Shown here one piece after another: positions 51,809 to 60,085 of a stretch of DNA of 64,000 bases (positions are counted from its first letter, which is position 1; the number at the start of each line of letters is the position of its first letter). Below the pieces are notes generated by a model, which searched no databases, had not been told where the DNA came from, and was given only the letters and a program-made list of their open reading frames with translations. Location of the stretch: contig NZ_JAOTEM010000005.1 in NCBI RefSeq assembly GCF_025628985.1, positions 248,001-312,000 of the forward strand, given 5' to 3'. Origin of the DNA: Chryseobacterium edaphi. GTDB lineage: Bacteria; Bacteroidota; Bacteroidia; Flavobacteriales; Weeksellaceae. The position numbers and the translations under genes were made by a program.

Positions 51809-53371
51809 TTAATTAGAATATCCGCTTAATTCTTCTTTTTTCGAATTGTAGATCTTGTATTCTAAATATTTAAAAGAATCCCTTGGGATAATAGTGACCC
51901 ATTTTTTGTATTTTATAAACCATTTCATCTGGATGCTTTTCAGAAGACCTTTTGTAAGGTAAGCTTCTACGAAAGGATGTACATGCAGATAAAGTTTACC
52001 TTTTTCTTTCTGCATAATGGTTCTGATGGTGTCTCCCATTTTTTCAACAATGACGATCGGTGCTACGATTTCTCCGTCTTTGTTGGGGTTTTCTTCTTTT
52101 GTATCGATTTGTTTTTCCGGACGGTTTCTTTGTCTGGTGATCTGTATCAGTCCAAATTTACTTGGAGGCAGAATCTTATGACGCGCTTTATCACGGCTCA
52201 TTTCTATTTTCAGATGTTCAAACAAATCTCTTCTGTGATCGGGATTGGTCATGTCGATGAAATCTACAACGATGATACCACCCATATCTCTGAGACGAAG
52301 CTGTCTTGCTATTTCTGTTGCCGCCATTTTGTTCACATGCAGCGCATGTTCTTTATTGGCAGTATTTCCGGCAGTAATATTATTTCCGGAGTTGACGTCG
52401 ATTACGTGCAATGCTTCTGTGTGTTCTATCACAAGGTAAGCACCCTTTGAACTTGGAATATTTACGTGTTTTCCGAAGCTTTGTTTAAGCTGCTTTTCAA
52501 CGTTATAATATTCGAGGAGAGGAATATGAGAGTCATAAAACTGAACGATATTTTTACGTTCCGGAGCTATAACTTCCACATAATTTTTCATTTCTTCAAC
52601 CATTTGTTCGTCGTCACAAAAGACGTTTACAAAATCCTGATTGAAGTTATCTCTTAAAATAGACGAAGCTTTATCGTCTTCACTCAATACTTTTGACGGG
52701 ACTTTATTTTTCTGAATATTCTTAAAAGTATTTTCCCATTTTTGAATCAGTTGATTCATATCATTGTGAAGATCAGCTACCTTTTTCCCTTCGGCGACTG
52801 TTCTGATGATGACACCAAAACCTTCAGGTTTTATACTGTCGATCAAAGTTCTCAATCTCACTTTTTCCTCGGAACTTCCGATTTTTTTTGAGATAGAAAC
52901 TTTATTATCAAAGGGTATTAAAACCAAAAAACGTCCCGTAAGAGAAATCTGTGTAGAGATTCTCGGTCCTTTTGTAGAAATCGGTTCTTTGGTAATTTGT
53001 AAAAGAACAACATCATCCTTTGCGATGATTTTGTCAACCGTTCCGTTTTTGTCAATTTCGGGTTGTATTTCGAAACTTTTTAAACTTGAGGCATTCTGCT
53101 TTTTTGAAACAGTGTCTTTTAAAAATTTTTTATAAGTAAGATACTGTGGCCCAAGATCTTGATAATGCAAAAATGCATCTTTATCGTATCCGATGTTTAC
53201 AAATGCTGCATTCAGATTGGGAGCCAGTTTTTTTACTTTTCCTATGAACAAATCTCCGACTACAAAATCATTTTTGTCTTCTTCCTCATGAAGTTCACAT
53301 AGTCTTCCGTCCTCCAGCAAAGCAATCTTTGTAAGCTCATCTTCATGCGAAACTATTAGTTCTTTCTTCAT
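51809..53371 (-). CDS. rng: Ribonuclease G/E family endoribonuclease
   Basis: A 520-residue Rne/Rng family enzyme, the length of RNase G rather than RNase E. The N-terminal S1 RNA-binding domain (about 35-130) is followed by the catalytic DNase I-like region with LHVIDVNSGN (Mg2+-binding Asp, about residue 320) and DMGGIIVVDFIDM (second Asp, about residue 360). It processes rRNA and mRNA in the cytoplasm. No long C-terminal degradosome scaffold is present. It is preceded by the 29-residue gene and HU on the same strand. Confidence 0.93.
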   Translation of the reverse strand: MKKELIVSHEDELTKIALLEDGRLCELHEEEDKNDFVVGDLFIGKVKKLAPNLNAAFVNIGYDKDAFLHYQDLGPQYLTYKKFLKDTVSKKQNASSLKSFEIQPEIDKNGTVDKIIAKDDVVLLQITKEPISTKGPRISTQISLTGRFLVLIPFDNKVSISKKIGSSEEKVRLRTLIDSIKPEGFGVIIRTVAEGKKVADLHNDMNQLIQKWENTFKNIQKNKVPSKVLSEDDKASSILRDNFNQDFVNVFCDDEQMVEEMKNYVEVIAPERKNIVQFYDSHIPLLEYYNVEKQLKQSFGKHVNIPSSKGAYLVIEHTEALHVIDVNSGNNITAGNTANKEHALHVNKMAATEIARQLRLRDMGGIIVVDFIDMTNPDHRRDLFEHLKIEMSRDKARHKILPPSKFGLIQITRQRNRPEKQIDTKEENPNKDGEIVAPIVIVEKMGDTIRTIMQKEKGKLYLHVHPFVEAYLTKGLLKSIQMKWFIKYKKWVTIIPRDSFKYLEYKIYNSKKEELSGYSN

Positions 53372-53587
53372 TTTGTTATAAGATAATTTTTTTATTGATT
53401 TAAAGATGCAAGAGTTTTCTTGATTTTAAAATTAATAATTATAAAGATAATTTATTGAAATTTTAATAATCTGATCAACTCAAAAACGCTCTGAAATCAT
53501 ATGGTAACAAACAAAAATATAGTCAGTGATTATTAAATAATTTAAAAACACCAACTATATTGTTATATGAAAAATCCCGAAGGAAAA

Positions 53588-53677
53588 TTATTTTTTCTTA
53601 TGTCTGTTCGCTCTTCTTCTTTTCTTTCTTTTGTGTGTTGCAACCTTGTGTCTTTTTCTTTTCTTTCCGCTTGGCAT
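53588..53677 (-). CDS. Tiny Lys/Arg-rich protein (29 residues), candidate ribosomal protein
   Basis: The minus strand carries a 30-codon ORF starting MPSGKKRKRHKVATHKRKKR and ending with a Lys run and TAA. Nineteen of 29 residues are Lys, Arg or His and acidic residues are absent, a composition of small ribosomal or nucleic-acid-binding proteins. In Flavobacteriia such very small basic proteins are conserved; bL38, found in the Flavobacterium johnsoniae ribosome, is one possible relative, but I cannot confirm this. It lies 45 nt from HU and about 216 nt upstream of rng on the same strand. Confidence 0.7.
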   Translation of the reverse strand: MPSGKKRKRHKVATHKRKKRRRANRHKKK

Positions 53678-53722
53678 AATGTTAAATTTTTTGTGTAACT
53701 AGTTAATATTCAATTGTTATTC
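53678..53722. other. Short spacer between HU and the tiny basic gene
   Basis: Forty-five AT-rich bases separate the HU stop codon from the tiny gene's ATG; they may form one transcript. Confidence 0.4.
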
Positions 53723-54013
53723 TTATTTTACTGCAACTTTAGTTTTTACTTTCTCCACAAAAGATTTTGATGGTTTGAAAGCTGGAATATTGTGTGCAGG
53801 GATTTCGATTGCAGTGTTTTTAGAAATGTTTCTTCCCGTTTTAGCTGCTCTAGTTTTAACGATGAAAGAACCAAACCCTCTTAAGTAAACATTGTCTCCA
53901 TTATACATAGAAGTCCTGATCTCCTGCATAAAAGCTTCTACAACTTTCTGTGTTTCATTCTTTTCTGTTCCCAATTTATTTGAGATGGTGTTTACCAATT
54001 CTGCCTTTGTCAT
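53723..54013 (-). CDS. HU family DNA-binding protein
   Basis: The 96-residue protein has the HU/IHF fold: an N-terminal helix pair (MTKAELVNTISNKLGTEKNETQKVVEAFMQEI), the beta-hairpin region NVYLRGFGSFIVKTRAAKTGRNISKNTAIEIPAHNIPAFKPSKSF, with the arm KTGRNISKNTAIEIPAHN. It bends DNA as a dimer. No nucleotide-level feature distinguishes HU from IHF, so no symbol is given. Confidence 0.93.
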   Translation of the reverse strand: MTKAELVNTISNKLGTEKNETQKVVEAFMQEIRTSMYNGDNVYLRGFGSFIVKTRAAKTGRNISKNTAIEIPAHNIPAFKPSKSFVEKVKTKVAVK

Positions 54014-54151
54014 TTCCTTTTTTAATTTTAAATTTTAGGTGTGCAAATTTAGTTAAAAAAAATGAATAGAAGCAAATTAGTAGAGAAAATATTTTGCTTA
54101 AGAGACTGACAATTTTATATTTAGTCTAGTATTATGACACGAAAAGAGTGT

Positions 54152-54823
54152 TTACATACTCGAATTATAGTATCCGTTTTCTACACAGAAGCGGATGAGG
54201 TGCAGTTTTGTTTTCAAACCCAGCTTTTCCGTAAGTCTGTTGATGTAGGTATCAATTGTTCTCGTACTGAGATTGAGTTTTTCACCTATCTCTTTGTTAC
54301 TGAAGCCTTCATAGCAGAATTTCATCAGTTGAATTTCGGTTGGAGAGAGTTCTTCCTGACTCTGTTTTTGCCTGTTCATATATTCCTGAACGGCTAAAGG
54401 CTGCTGTTTCCAGCTTTCAGAATACGCTTGATAATCAAAATCCTGGGAAGTGATCTGCCCTTTGATAATATCTTTAATAATATTGCTGTTTTTTTGACAA
54501 TAATAAATATTCGGGATTTTCTCTAAAATTTCAGCCATGTCTTCCTGATAAGTTCCGGAGTAGGTGATGATCGGAGTTTCCTGATTGTTTTTGCGGATAA
54601 ATTTAATGGCTTCCAAACCACTCAAAACCGGCATGAAAAGTTCTACAATGAAAACATCTTCCTGTTTTCTGTAAATCCTGCTGATCAATTCATGACCATT
54701 GTTGCAGTCATTGAGTAGCATATTGAAAGGGTTTTCCAACAGCATCTTTATCATTATTTTTTTAAAATAAAAATCGCTGTCTGCTATAGAAAACCGAACC
54801 GTATTGGTCAGTACTTTAGTCAT
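54152..54823 (-). CDS. LuxR-type regulator with Glu at the receiver phosphorylation site
   Basis: The 223-residue protein has an N-terminal receiver (about 8-125) and a LuxR HTH (about 155-215: LSPTEIQLMKFCYEGFSNKEIGEKLNLSTRTIDTYINRL). The conserved Asp is Glu61 in VFIVELFMPVLSG, where Asp would stand in MxDxxMP; Lys111 is kept. Glu often mimics aspartyl phosphate, so the protein may be constitutively active. It is divergent from the T6SS operon that begins at 55003, and regulation of that operon is a reasonable guess. I chose the MTKVLTN start. Confidence 0.85.
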   Translation of the reverse strand: MTKVLTNTVRFSIADSDFYFKKIMIKMLLENPFNMLLNDCNNGHELISRIYRKQEDVFIVELFMPVLSGLEAIKFIRKNNQETPIITYSGTYQEDMAEILEKIPNIYYCQKNSNIIKDIIKGQITSQDFDYQAYSESWKQQPLAVQEYMNRQKQSQEELSPTEIQLMKFCYEGFSNKEIGEKLNLSTRTIDTYINRLTEKLGLKTKLHLIRFCVENGYYNSSM

Positions 54824-54945
54824 TTTATTTTTTGTGATTTGGTAGAGATAAAATAAAATTTGGTTCACTAAAGTATGAAAATCTTTCGGATTTCAAAATT
54901 AAACTTAACATTAAATAATTGTAAATACGTTGCAAACTCGATATT

Positions 54946-54953
54946 TAATTTTG
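54946..54953 (+). promoter_or_regulatory. -7 promoter element of the T6SS operon
   Basis: TAATTTTG (TAnnTTTG) lies 50 nt before the first T6SS start codon. The -33 region is weak, so an activator may be required. Confidence 0.45.
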
Positions 54954-55002
54954 TACATAAGTATTTTTTTTCTATTTTCACATTCCAAACCAAATCACAA
55001 GT

Positions 55003-55533
55003 ATGTCTGTAAATAGAGATAAAAAATTGAACAAATCCGATGTCAGGATGGGTATCTGGAAATTTATCCTCTCGTTCATCGTTTTATCCTTAATTTCTTT
55101 TTGCGCCGTTTTTTTCTTTTTTAAAAGTTACCATACCCAACGCAAAGGAATGGAAACTGAAGCTGATAAATACTCAGAACTTCGAGGTCGCAGCAATGTC
55201 TTGAATATAAAAATCGACAGCATTCATCATCTGATGACACTTTTAGATATCAATAAAGTGCAAAATGATATCCAGCTCCGCAAACAAATTACCGAAGAAC
55301 TTTATGATGCAAGAAGCATTATGGGGCAAGACAGTGTGGACAATCTGAGGCATTATGCAGTCTTATTGAAACATATCGGACCCATGCTTGATCTTAAAAC
55401 AAAAATCATCAGCGTTGCCAATCAGAAGGAATATTACAGAAGCCAATTGATGAGATGTCAAGGAAAAAATGCGGGGGTCAGAAGAGAATTACTGGTAGAT
55501 CCCACAAGGAAATTCACAGGAAGAAGAAGGTAA
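55003..55533 (+). CDS. T6SS subtype iii inner-membrane protein (TssO/TssQ type)
   Basis: The 176-residue protein has a short cytoplasmic N-terminus, one transmembrane segment (about 17-42: MGIWKFILSFIVLSLISFCAVFFFF) and a helical periplasmic part. This is the form of the small subunits TssO and TssQ that join TssN, TssP and TssR in the trans-envelope complex specific to Bacteroidota T6SS. Which of the two names applies cannot be decided here. It opens an operon with a second membrane protein, TssP and TssR. Confidence 0.75.
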   Translation: MSVNRDKKLNKSDVRMGIWKFILSFIVLSLISFCAVFFFFKSYHTQRKGMETEADKYSELRGRSNVLNIKIDSIHHLMTLLDINKVQNDIQLRKQITEELYDARSIMGQDSVDNLRHYAVLLKHIGPMLDLKTKIISVANQKEYYRSQLMRCQGKNAGVRRELLVDPTRKFTGRRR

Positions 55534-55553
55534 TTTATTTTAAACTTTAAATT

Positions 55554-56072
55554 ATGCAGGGACAAATTACACTATCAAAAAAGGAAAAACGTTTTCAGTT
55601 TTTATATCTTATTCTGATGCTTTTGGCAGCAATGCTTTTGTTGGGAATTATTTTTCTGAACAGATTTGAATCGCCTTTTGATTCGTCAGATGTAATAACA
55701 TTGAGAAGACTTGAGCAAAAATCAAAATTCGATATCGAACAACAAAATATCCAGAAGGTTGTAGACAGCACTTTTGTGAAAATTTCTCATCTGGATGCTG
55801 AGAATCCGGAAGCAATGACCATTCATGAAATTGAAAAAAACACCGATTTTATTTCTTCTACTAAAAAGAGATTTGTAACTCCAGACGAAAGAATAGACGG
55901 ATATCCGCTTATTGCAGAATTCTACGAGATGTATATGGAAGATAAAAACATGGTCAAAAATATGACAGACGATGTTAAAAGACTCGAAGTAAATGTCAAA
56001 AACTGTGAAATGGGATATAAAAATAACGAACAGAAACTTTTTGAAAGAGATATCGCTCTCAAAACCAGATAG
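55554..56072 (+). CDS. T6SS subtype iii inner-membrane protein (TssO/TssQ type)
   Basis: The 172-residue protein has a short N-terminus, one transmembrane segment (about 15-37: LYLILMLLAAMLLLGIIFLNRF) and a helical periplasmic domain (about 40-170) rich in Asp, Glu and Lys. It begins 21 nt after the previous stop. The family and context match the paired TssO/TssQ subunits of the T6SS iii membrane complex; the assignment between them is open. Confidence 0.75.
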   Translation: MQGQITLSKKEKRFQFLYLILMLLAAMLLLGIIFLNRFESPFDSSDVITLRRLEQKSKFDIEQQNIQKVVDSTFVKISHLDAENPEAMTIHEIEKNTDFISSTKKRFVTPDERIDGYPLIAEFYEMYMEDKNMVKNMTDDVKRLEVNVKNCEMGYKNNEQKLFERDIALKTR

Positions 56073-56111
56073 CCAAACCACACATCACAAAACACATCAC
56101 AAATATTAAAT

Positions 56112-57017
56112 ATGAACTATTTTCAAAAGAACAGGAAAAACATCATTATTGGTGTCGTCGCTACTTTGCTGGTTGCTGCCCTCGTTGCACTGTGGCTTCA
56201 AAAAAAAGTCATTCATTCCTCGGATGACATTGTAGGAGCTGTTTATCCATTGTCATTAACCGTAGGAGATACGCTCCATTTCGAAGATAAAACGCCATTC
56301 GCAAAACAGAGAAAGTGGAATTTCGCAGATGGCAACAGTTCAGATAAAAACAAAGGCTACCATTTTTTCAATAAACCGGGCTATTATAGCGTAACACTGA
56401 TTATTGACGATAAATACACCAAGACTTATCCGATTGTAGTGTCATCAAGACGTGTCGAAGCTCAGGACAGTATGAAAATGACGACAACAATTGATGCTCC
56501 GATTCAGGCGATGCAATTTGAAAATGTCAATTTCAGAGCTTTATCAGATGGTAAACTTTTCACCTGGAAGTTCGGGGAAACGACAGGAATTGATTCCAAA
56601 GATAAATTAGCAACTTATTCTTACAAAAAACCGGGCGATTATATTGTCACCTTATACACGGATGTTGATAAAGAACCAATTTTACACAGGATAAAAATTG
56701 TTGCCGAATACAACGAAGTTGAAGAAGAAGTTGCCGTAGATGATTTTTACGAGCAAAGGGATAATGATTTTAAATATCATCTTCAGCAAATTGCCAATGG
56801 AAACAGCTTCAATATGCATTACAATTATTTGTTAAACAAATACCTGTGCAACAACGAAAACTCTATTGTTCAGGTAAGTGATAGTAAAATCAATAACTTT
56901 TATCTCTATTGCACCGGTTTACAGTTTGATAAAAATAATGTGATTCAGACGGTGAAACTCAATTATGACGATGCTCAAAACTGCGTTACCAAAGTAGACA
57001 TCAACCAAAGCAAATAA
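56112..57017 (+). CDS. tssP: T6SS subtype iii protein TssP (PKD domain)
   Basis: The 301-residue protein has an N-terminal transmembrane segment (about 10-30) and two PKD-like beta-sandwich domains (about 40-115: GAVYPLSLTVGDTLHFEDKTPFAKQRKWNFADGNSS; and about 125-205: FENVNFRALSDGKLFTWKFGETTG), then a C-terminal alpha/beta region. TssP is an inner-membrane-anchored periplasmic component that contacts TssR. The operon order (two small membrane genes, then this, then TssR) fits. Confidence 0.85.
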   Translation: MNYFQKNRKNIIIGVVATLLVAALVALWLQKKVIHSSDDIVGAVYPLSLTVGDTLHFEDKTPFAKQRKWNFADGNSSDKNKGYHFFNKPGYYSVTLIIDDKYTKTYPIVVSSRRVEAQDSMKMTTTIDAPIQAMQFENVNFRALSDGKLFTWKFGETTGIDSKDKLATYSYKKPGDYIVTLYTDVDKEPILHRIKIVAEYNEVEEEVAVDDFYEQRDNDFKYHLQQIANGNSFNMHYNYLLNKYLCNNENSIVQVSDSKINNFYLYCTGLQFDKNNVIQTVKLNYDDAQNCVTKVDINQSK

Positions 57018-57068
57018 ATTATCCCGAATTTTATTCGGACGTCACACCAAATTTTAAAGAAAATTAAG

Positions 57069-59468
57069 ATGAAAAATAAATTTCCTCTAGCAGCTTATTA
57101 TATAGGTTTATCTGTCTTGCTTACGAGCTGTCAGGTAAAATTACCATCAAAAAAAACTCCCGAACCAGAACAATACGGACAGATTGATAATGCGCCGGTT
57201 ATTAATGGTTTTTCTAAAAAATCTGTGCCATGGATTGCCATTTCAGACCGGTCAAGAAACACGGCTTATCTTGATAAAAGTGATGAAAAATCATATAAGG
57301 AAGTGAAATTTTTAGAGCCTTTAATGGTTCTGAAAAATCGGGACGGAATGGTAAAAGTAGCAGAATATATTCCTGATGCTTTAATGAAAAAAGTCTCGTC
57401 AAAATCTGTAAAAACCTATGGCTGGATTCCGGAATCTGATCTTCTTCTTTGGAGCAGCTCTTTAAAAAGTGAAAAAACAGGTTATCCGGTTCGTGTTGCA
57501 GTAGTTCCTAATAGTCCGGAAGTCATTAAAAGCGCTGAAAGATATTATAAAAACGATTCTATCATGGTGTTTAATTCGCCAAGTCTGATCGAACAGGCGA
57601 ATGTGAAAATTCCGAACGGACAAATGGTGTACGTTTACAAACAGGCAGAAAATAACAAAAGATTTTTAGTAGGGAAAAAGCCTTCGATTGATATGGACAG
57701 TATAAGTACAGGACTTTACGGATGGGTGAGTTCTGATGTGATTTCAGCTTGGGGAGAACGCTCGGCGGTAAAGATGAAAAATCCTACAGGAATCAAAGAG
57801 ACGGCTTTGGGTATTCATGAAGGTTCGCCCGGAGGTACCGATGCAGAAAAAAGAATTGCCATTTTACTGACCGATGTTGACAAAAGAAAACCACTCGAAA
57901 ACATTTTTCCTGTTAATTTAGCACTTAATGATACTGTTGCGGCAGATACCAAAACAAAGTATTTTACCAACGTATTAGATTACAGCAAAAATTACGCATC
58001 CAATGTGTTAGGAGATAAAATTTACTTCGATCGTTATAAGGAAATTATTGAGAAGAACAGAAAAGCTAATATCGTTTTTGTGTTAGATGTAAGTTCGAGT
58101 AATGCTCCTTACACACCTATTGTAAAATCATTATTAGAAGATCTTCAATTGAGATTTGAGAAGCCATCTTATTTTAATTCAATTAAATATGGTGTCGTGC
58201 TTTACAAAAATAATCCTTGCGGAGAAAATGTTGCTCCGTCACCTTTAAGCAAAGATTATAGTAAGATTACAGCCTTTATTGATGATAAAATCAACGAGAT
58301 GAACTGCCAAAGTACAGGTGGAAATCAACCTTTAAACGAAGGTTTAATTGCTGCCGGAAATTTACTTTCTGAAGTTCCTGATGAAACAAATATCGTTATC
58401 ACGATCGGTACGTCTGCAAATACCGGTAGCAATATGTATGGCGTTATCAATTCTTTGACTCAGGCGCAGGCAAAAATGATTATGTTTCAGACAAACTCAC
58501 GTTCTTCAGATACGTATAACGATTTTGTTTTGATGTCAGAAAATATTGTTACCAATACTGCTAAAAACGTAGCAGAATTAAAAAAGCAGAAGATCATCGA
58601 TCAAAGTGATGTTTTAATTAAAAATAATTTTAGTTTGGTTGAAAGTGATGCGGGCTTTTATTCATTAGACTTTCCTAAACAGAGCATGGCTCCTGGATTT
58701 GTAATTTTTCCTAAAAAAGGTGATGTTGCCCCTCCTGGATATTTGAAAAAAGCGGTAGATAGTCTGATTGCTCAGGTAACTTTTGATAATACTAAGATAG
58801 ACAGTTCCCTCAATGAGAGATTTCAAACATCAGTAGGAGCCGGAAGAACTGAAGTTGATTTTAAATATAAATATTTGTATCCCGGAGTGACAAATCCGGT
58901 TCCTGCGGGAATCGCAGCACAGTTGATTAATTATGGAAATCCGTTTTTGGTAAAAGGATATATTCCTAGAGAACTGAAAGAATTCAAACCCGGAATGGAA
59001 AAAGGTATTTTGATTTCTGAAACGGAATATGATCAGCTTAAATCTTTTTACTCCGAAGTATACGAAAAAACAGGAGCGGCAAGAACTGATTTTAAACAGA
59101 CAAGAGCTTTGAGAGAATACGTTAAGCTTTTAAAAAAATACAATCCTACCCTGAAATTTTTAGATAAAGGAGAATTGTACGAGCAGCCAATGTCTTATGC
59201 AGTGGGAATTAGTACAGGTTTTGATAATTCCGAAGCTGAATTGATGTCTAAATATAAATTAAAAGGCTGGAAAAAATCAAAAATCGTGACCAACGATCAG
59301 GCAAGAACTTATTTTAAATATTACAAAGATTTAGCTGAAAGAATGCTTACTTACAGGAATAATCCTGCTGTCAAAATAAAACAGAACGGTCAGGAATTTT
59401 ATTGGTTGAACGAATATTTCATGCCGACCACATTACCGGTAGAAGAACCGGAGTATACTCAACATTAA
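57069..59468 (+). CDS. tssR: T6SS subtype iii protein TssR
   Basis: The 799-residue lipoprotein (lipobox LTSC, Cys21) is the largest subunit of the Bacteroidota T6SS trans-envelope complex and is thought to reach the outer membrane. It contains a von Willebrand A-like domain (about 325-500) opening with NIVFVLDVSSSNAPYTPIV, where DxSxS is the metal-site motif, and a C-terminal region EFYWLNEYFMPTTLPVEEPE. The usual length is about 780-800. A terminator follows, so the operon ends here. Confidence 0.88.
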   Translation: MKNKFPLAAYYIGLSVLLTSCQVKLPSKKTPEPEQYGQIDNAPVINGFSKKSVPWIAISDRSRNTAYLDKSDEKSYKEVKFLEPLMVLKNRDGMVKVAEYIPDALMKKVSSKSVKTYGWIPESDLLLWSSSLKSEKTGYPVRVAVVPNSPEVIKSAERYYKNDSIMVFNSPSLIEQANVKIPNGQMVYVYKQAENNKRFLVGKKPSIDMDSISTGLYGWVSSDVISAWGERSAVKMKNPTGIKETALGIHEGSPGGTDAEKRIAILLTDVDKRKPLENIFPVNLALNDTVAADTKTKYFTNVLDYSKNYASNVLGDKIYFDRYKEIIEKNRKANIVFVLDVSSSNAPYTPIVKSLLEDLQLRFEKPSYFNSIKYGVVLYKNNPCGENVAPSPLSKDYSKITAFIDDKINEMNCQSTGGNQPLNEGLIAAGNLLSEVPDETNIVITIGTSANTGSNMYGVINSLTQAQAKMIMFQTNSRSSDTYNDFVLMSENIVTNTAKNVAELKKQKIIDQSDVLIKNNFSLVESDAGFYSLDFPKQSMAPGFVIFPKKGDVAPPGYLKKAVDSLIAQVTFDNTKIDSSLNERFQTSVGAGRTEVDFKYKYLYPGVTNPVPAGIAAQLINYGNPFLVKGYIPRELKEFKPGMEKGILISETEYDQLKSFYSEVYEKTGAARTDFKQTRALREYVKLLKKYNPTLKFLDKGELYEQPMSYAVGISTGFDNSEAELMSKYKLKGWKKSKIVTNDQARTYFKYYKDLAERMLTYRNNPAVKIKQNGQEFYWLNEYFMPTTLPVEEPEYTQH

Positions 59469-59482
59469 TTACTTAAACTATA

Positions 59483-59520
59483 AAAAAGACGGAAATTAAC
59501 TTTCCGTTTTTTTTATTTTT
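59483..59520 (+). terminator. Terminator of the T6SS operon
   Basis: ACGGAAA/TTTCCGT with loop TTAAC, then eight T residues. Confidence 0.9.
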
Positions 59521-59534
59521 AGCTTACTTTTTGT

Positions 59535-59542
59535 TATCTTTG
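59535..59542 (+). promoter_or_regulatory. -7 promoter element of the effector module
   Basis: TATCTTTG (TAnnTTTG) lies 20 nt before the DUF4280 ATG and after the T6SS terminator, giving the module its own promoter. The -33 position is TTTT. Confidence 0.55.
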
Positions 59543-59562
59543 AGTACCAAACATCACAAAAT

Positions 59563-60066
59563 ATGTCAGAGCAATCATCATCTCATGACGGCAAACACTT
59601 TGTCGTGCAGAAAGGAACATGCGAGTGCAATCAGGGAGACCAGTTTCCACAGCATAAAGTGACTGTGCATCAAAAACATTATTGGAATGATGCAGCAGGA
59701 AGCACAGATTATCTTGCAGTAACCGAAGATGATCTCCAATTCACACCTTCAGGTCCTAGTTTCGGGCGATGCAAACTAAAACCTTCTTCAAGCGGATATT
59801 TACCTTGCGCCTATGCTCCTGCAGGAAAATGGCAAAAAACCTATGATAAAGTGAAAGTCATGGGCAAAAAAGTAGTGACCGAAGTTTCTGAGCTTCAGTG
59901 TGCTGTCGGTGGAAAAATTACGATTAAAGATCACGGTCAACGTGGTGAAATGAGTAAGCAGAATGTAAAAAATGCTGATGAAAAAATCGTGAGACATATA
60001 AATCCTTTGGTGGATGTGAATGAGTTTAAAGAAACTGTTTTTGAAAGTGAATTAGATGCATATTAA
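59563..60066 (+). CDS. DUF4280 (PAAR-like) T6SS spike-tip protein
   Basis: The 167-residue protein has DUF4280, a PAAR-like domain that sharpens the VgrG-type spike in Bacteroidota systems. HFVVQKGTCECNQGDQFPQHKVTV (about 12-35), FGRCKLKPSSSGYLPCAYAP (about 66-86) and ELQCAVGGKITIKDHGQRGE (about 107-127) give the Cys-containing repeats. No signal peptide is present. It is followed after 19 nt by the toxin gene, so it probably loads this effector. Confidence 0.88.
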   Translation: MSEQSSSHDGKHFVVQKGTCECNQGDQFPQHKVTVHQKHYWNDAAGSTDYLAVTEDDLQFTPSGPSFGRCKLKPSSSGYLPCAYAPAGKWQKTYDKVKVMGKKVVTEVSELQCAVGGKITIKDHGQRGEMSKQNVKNADEKIVRHINPLVDVNEFKETVFESELDAY

Positions 60067-60085
60067 CCTTTAAACCATTTCTGCA

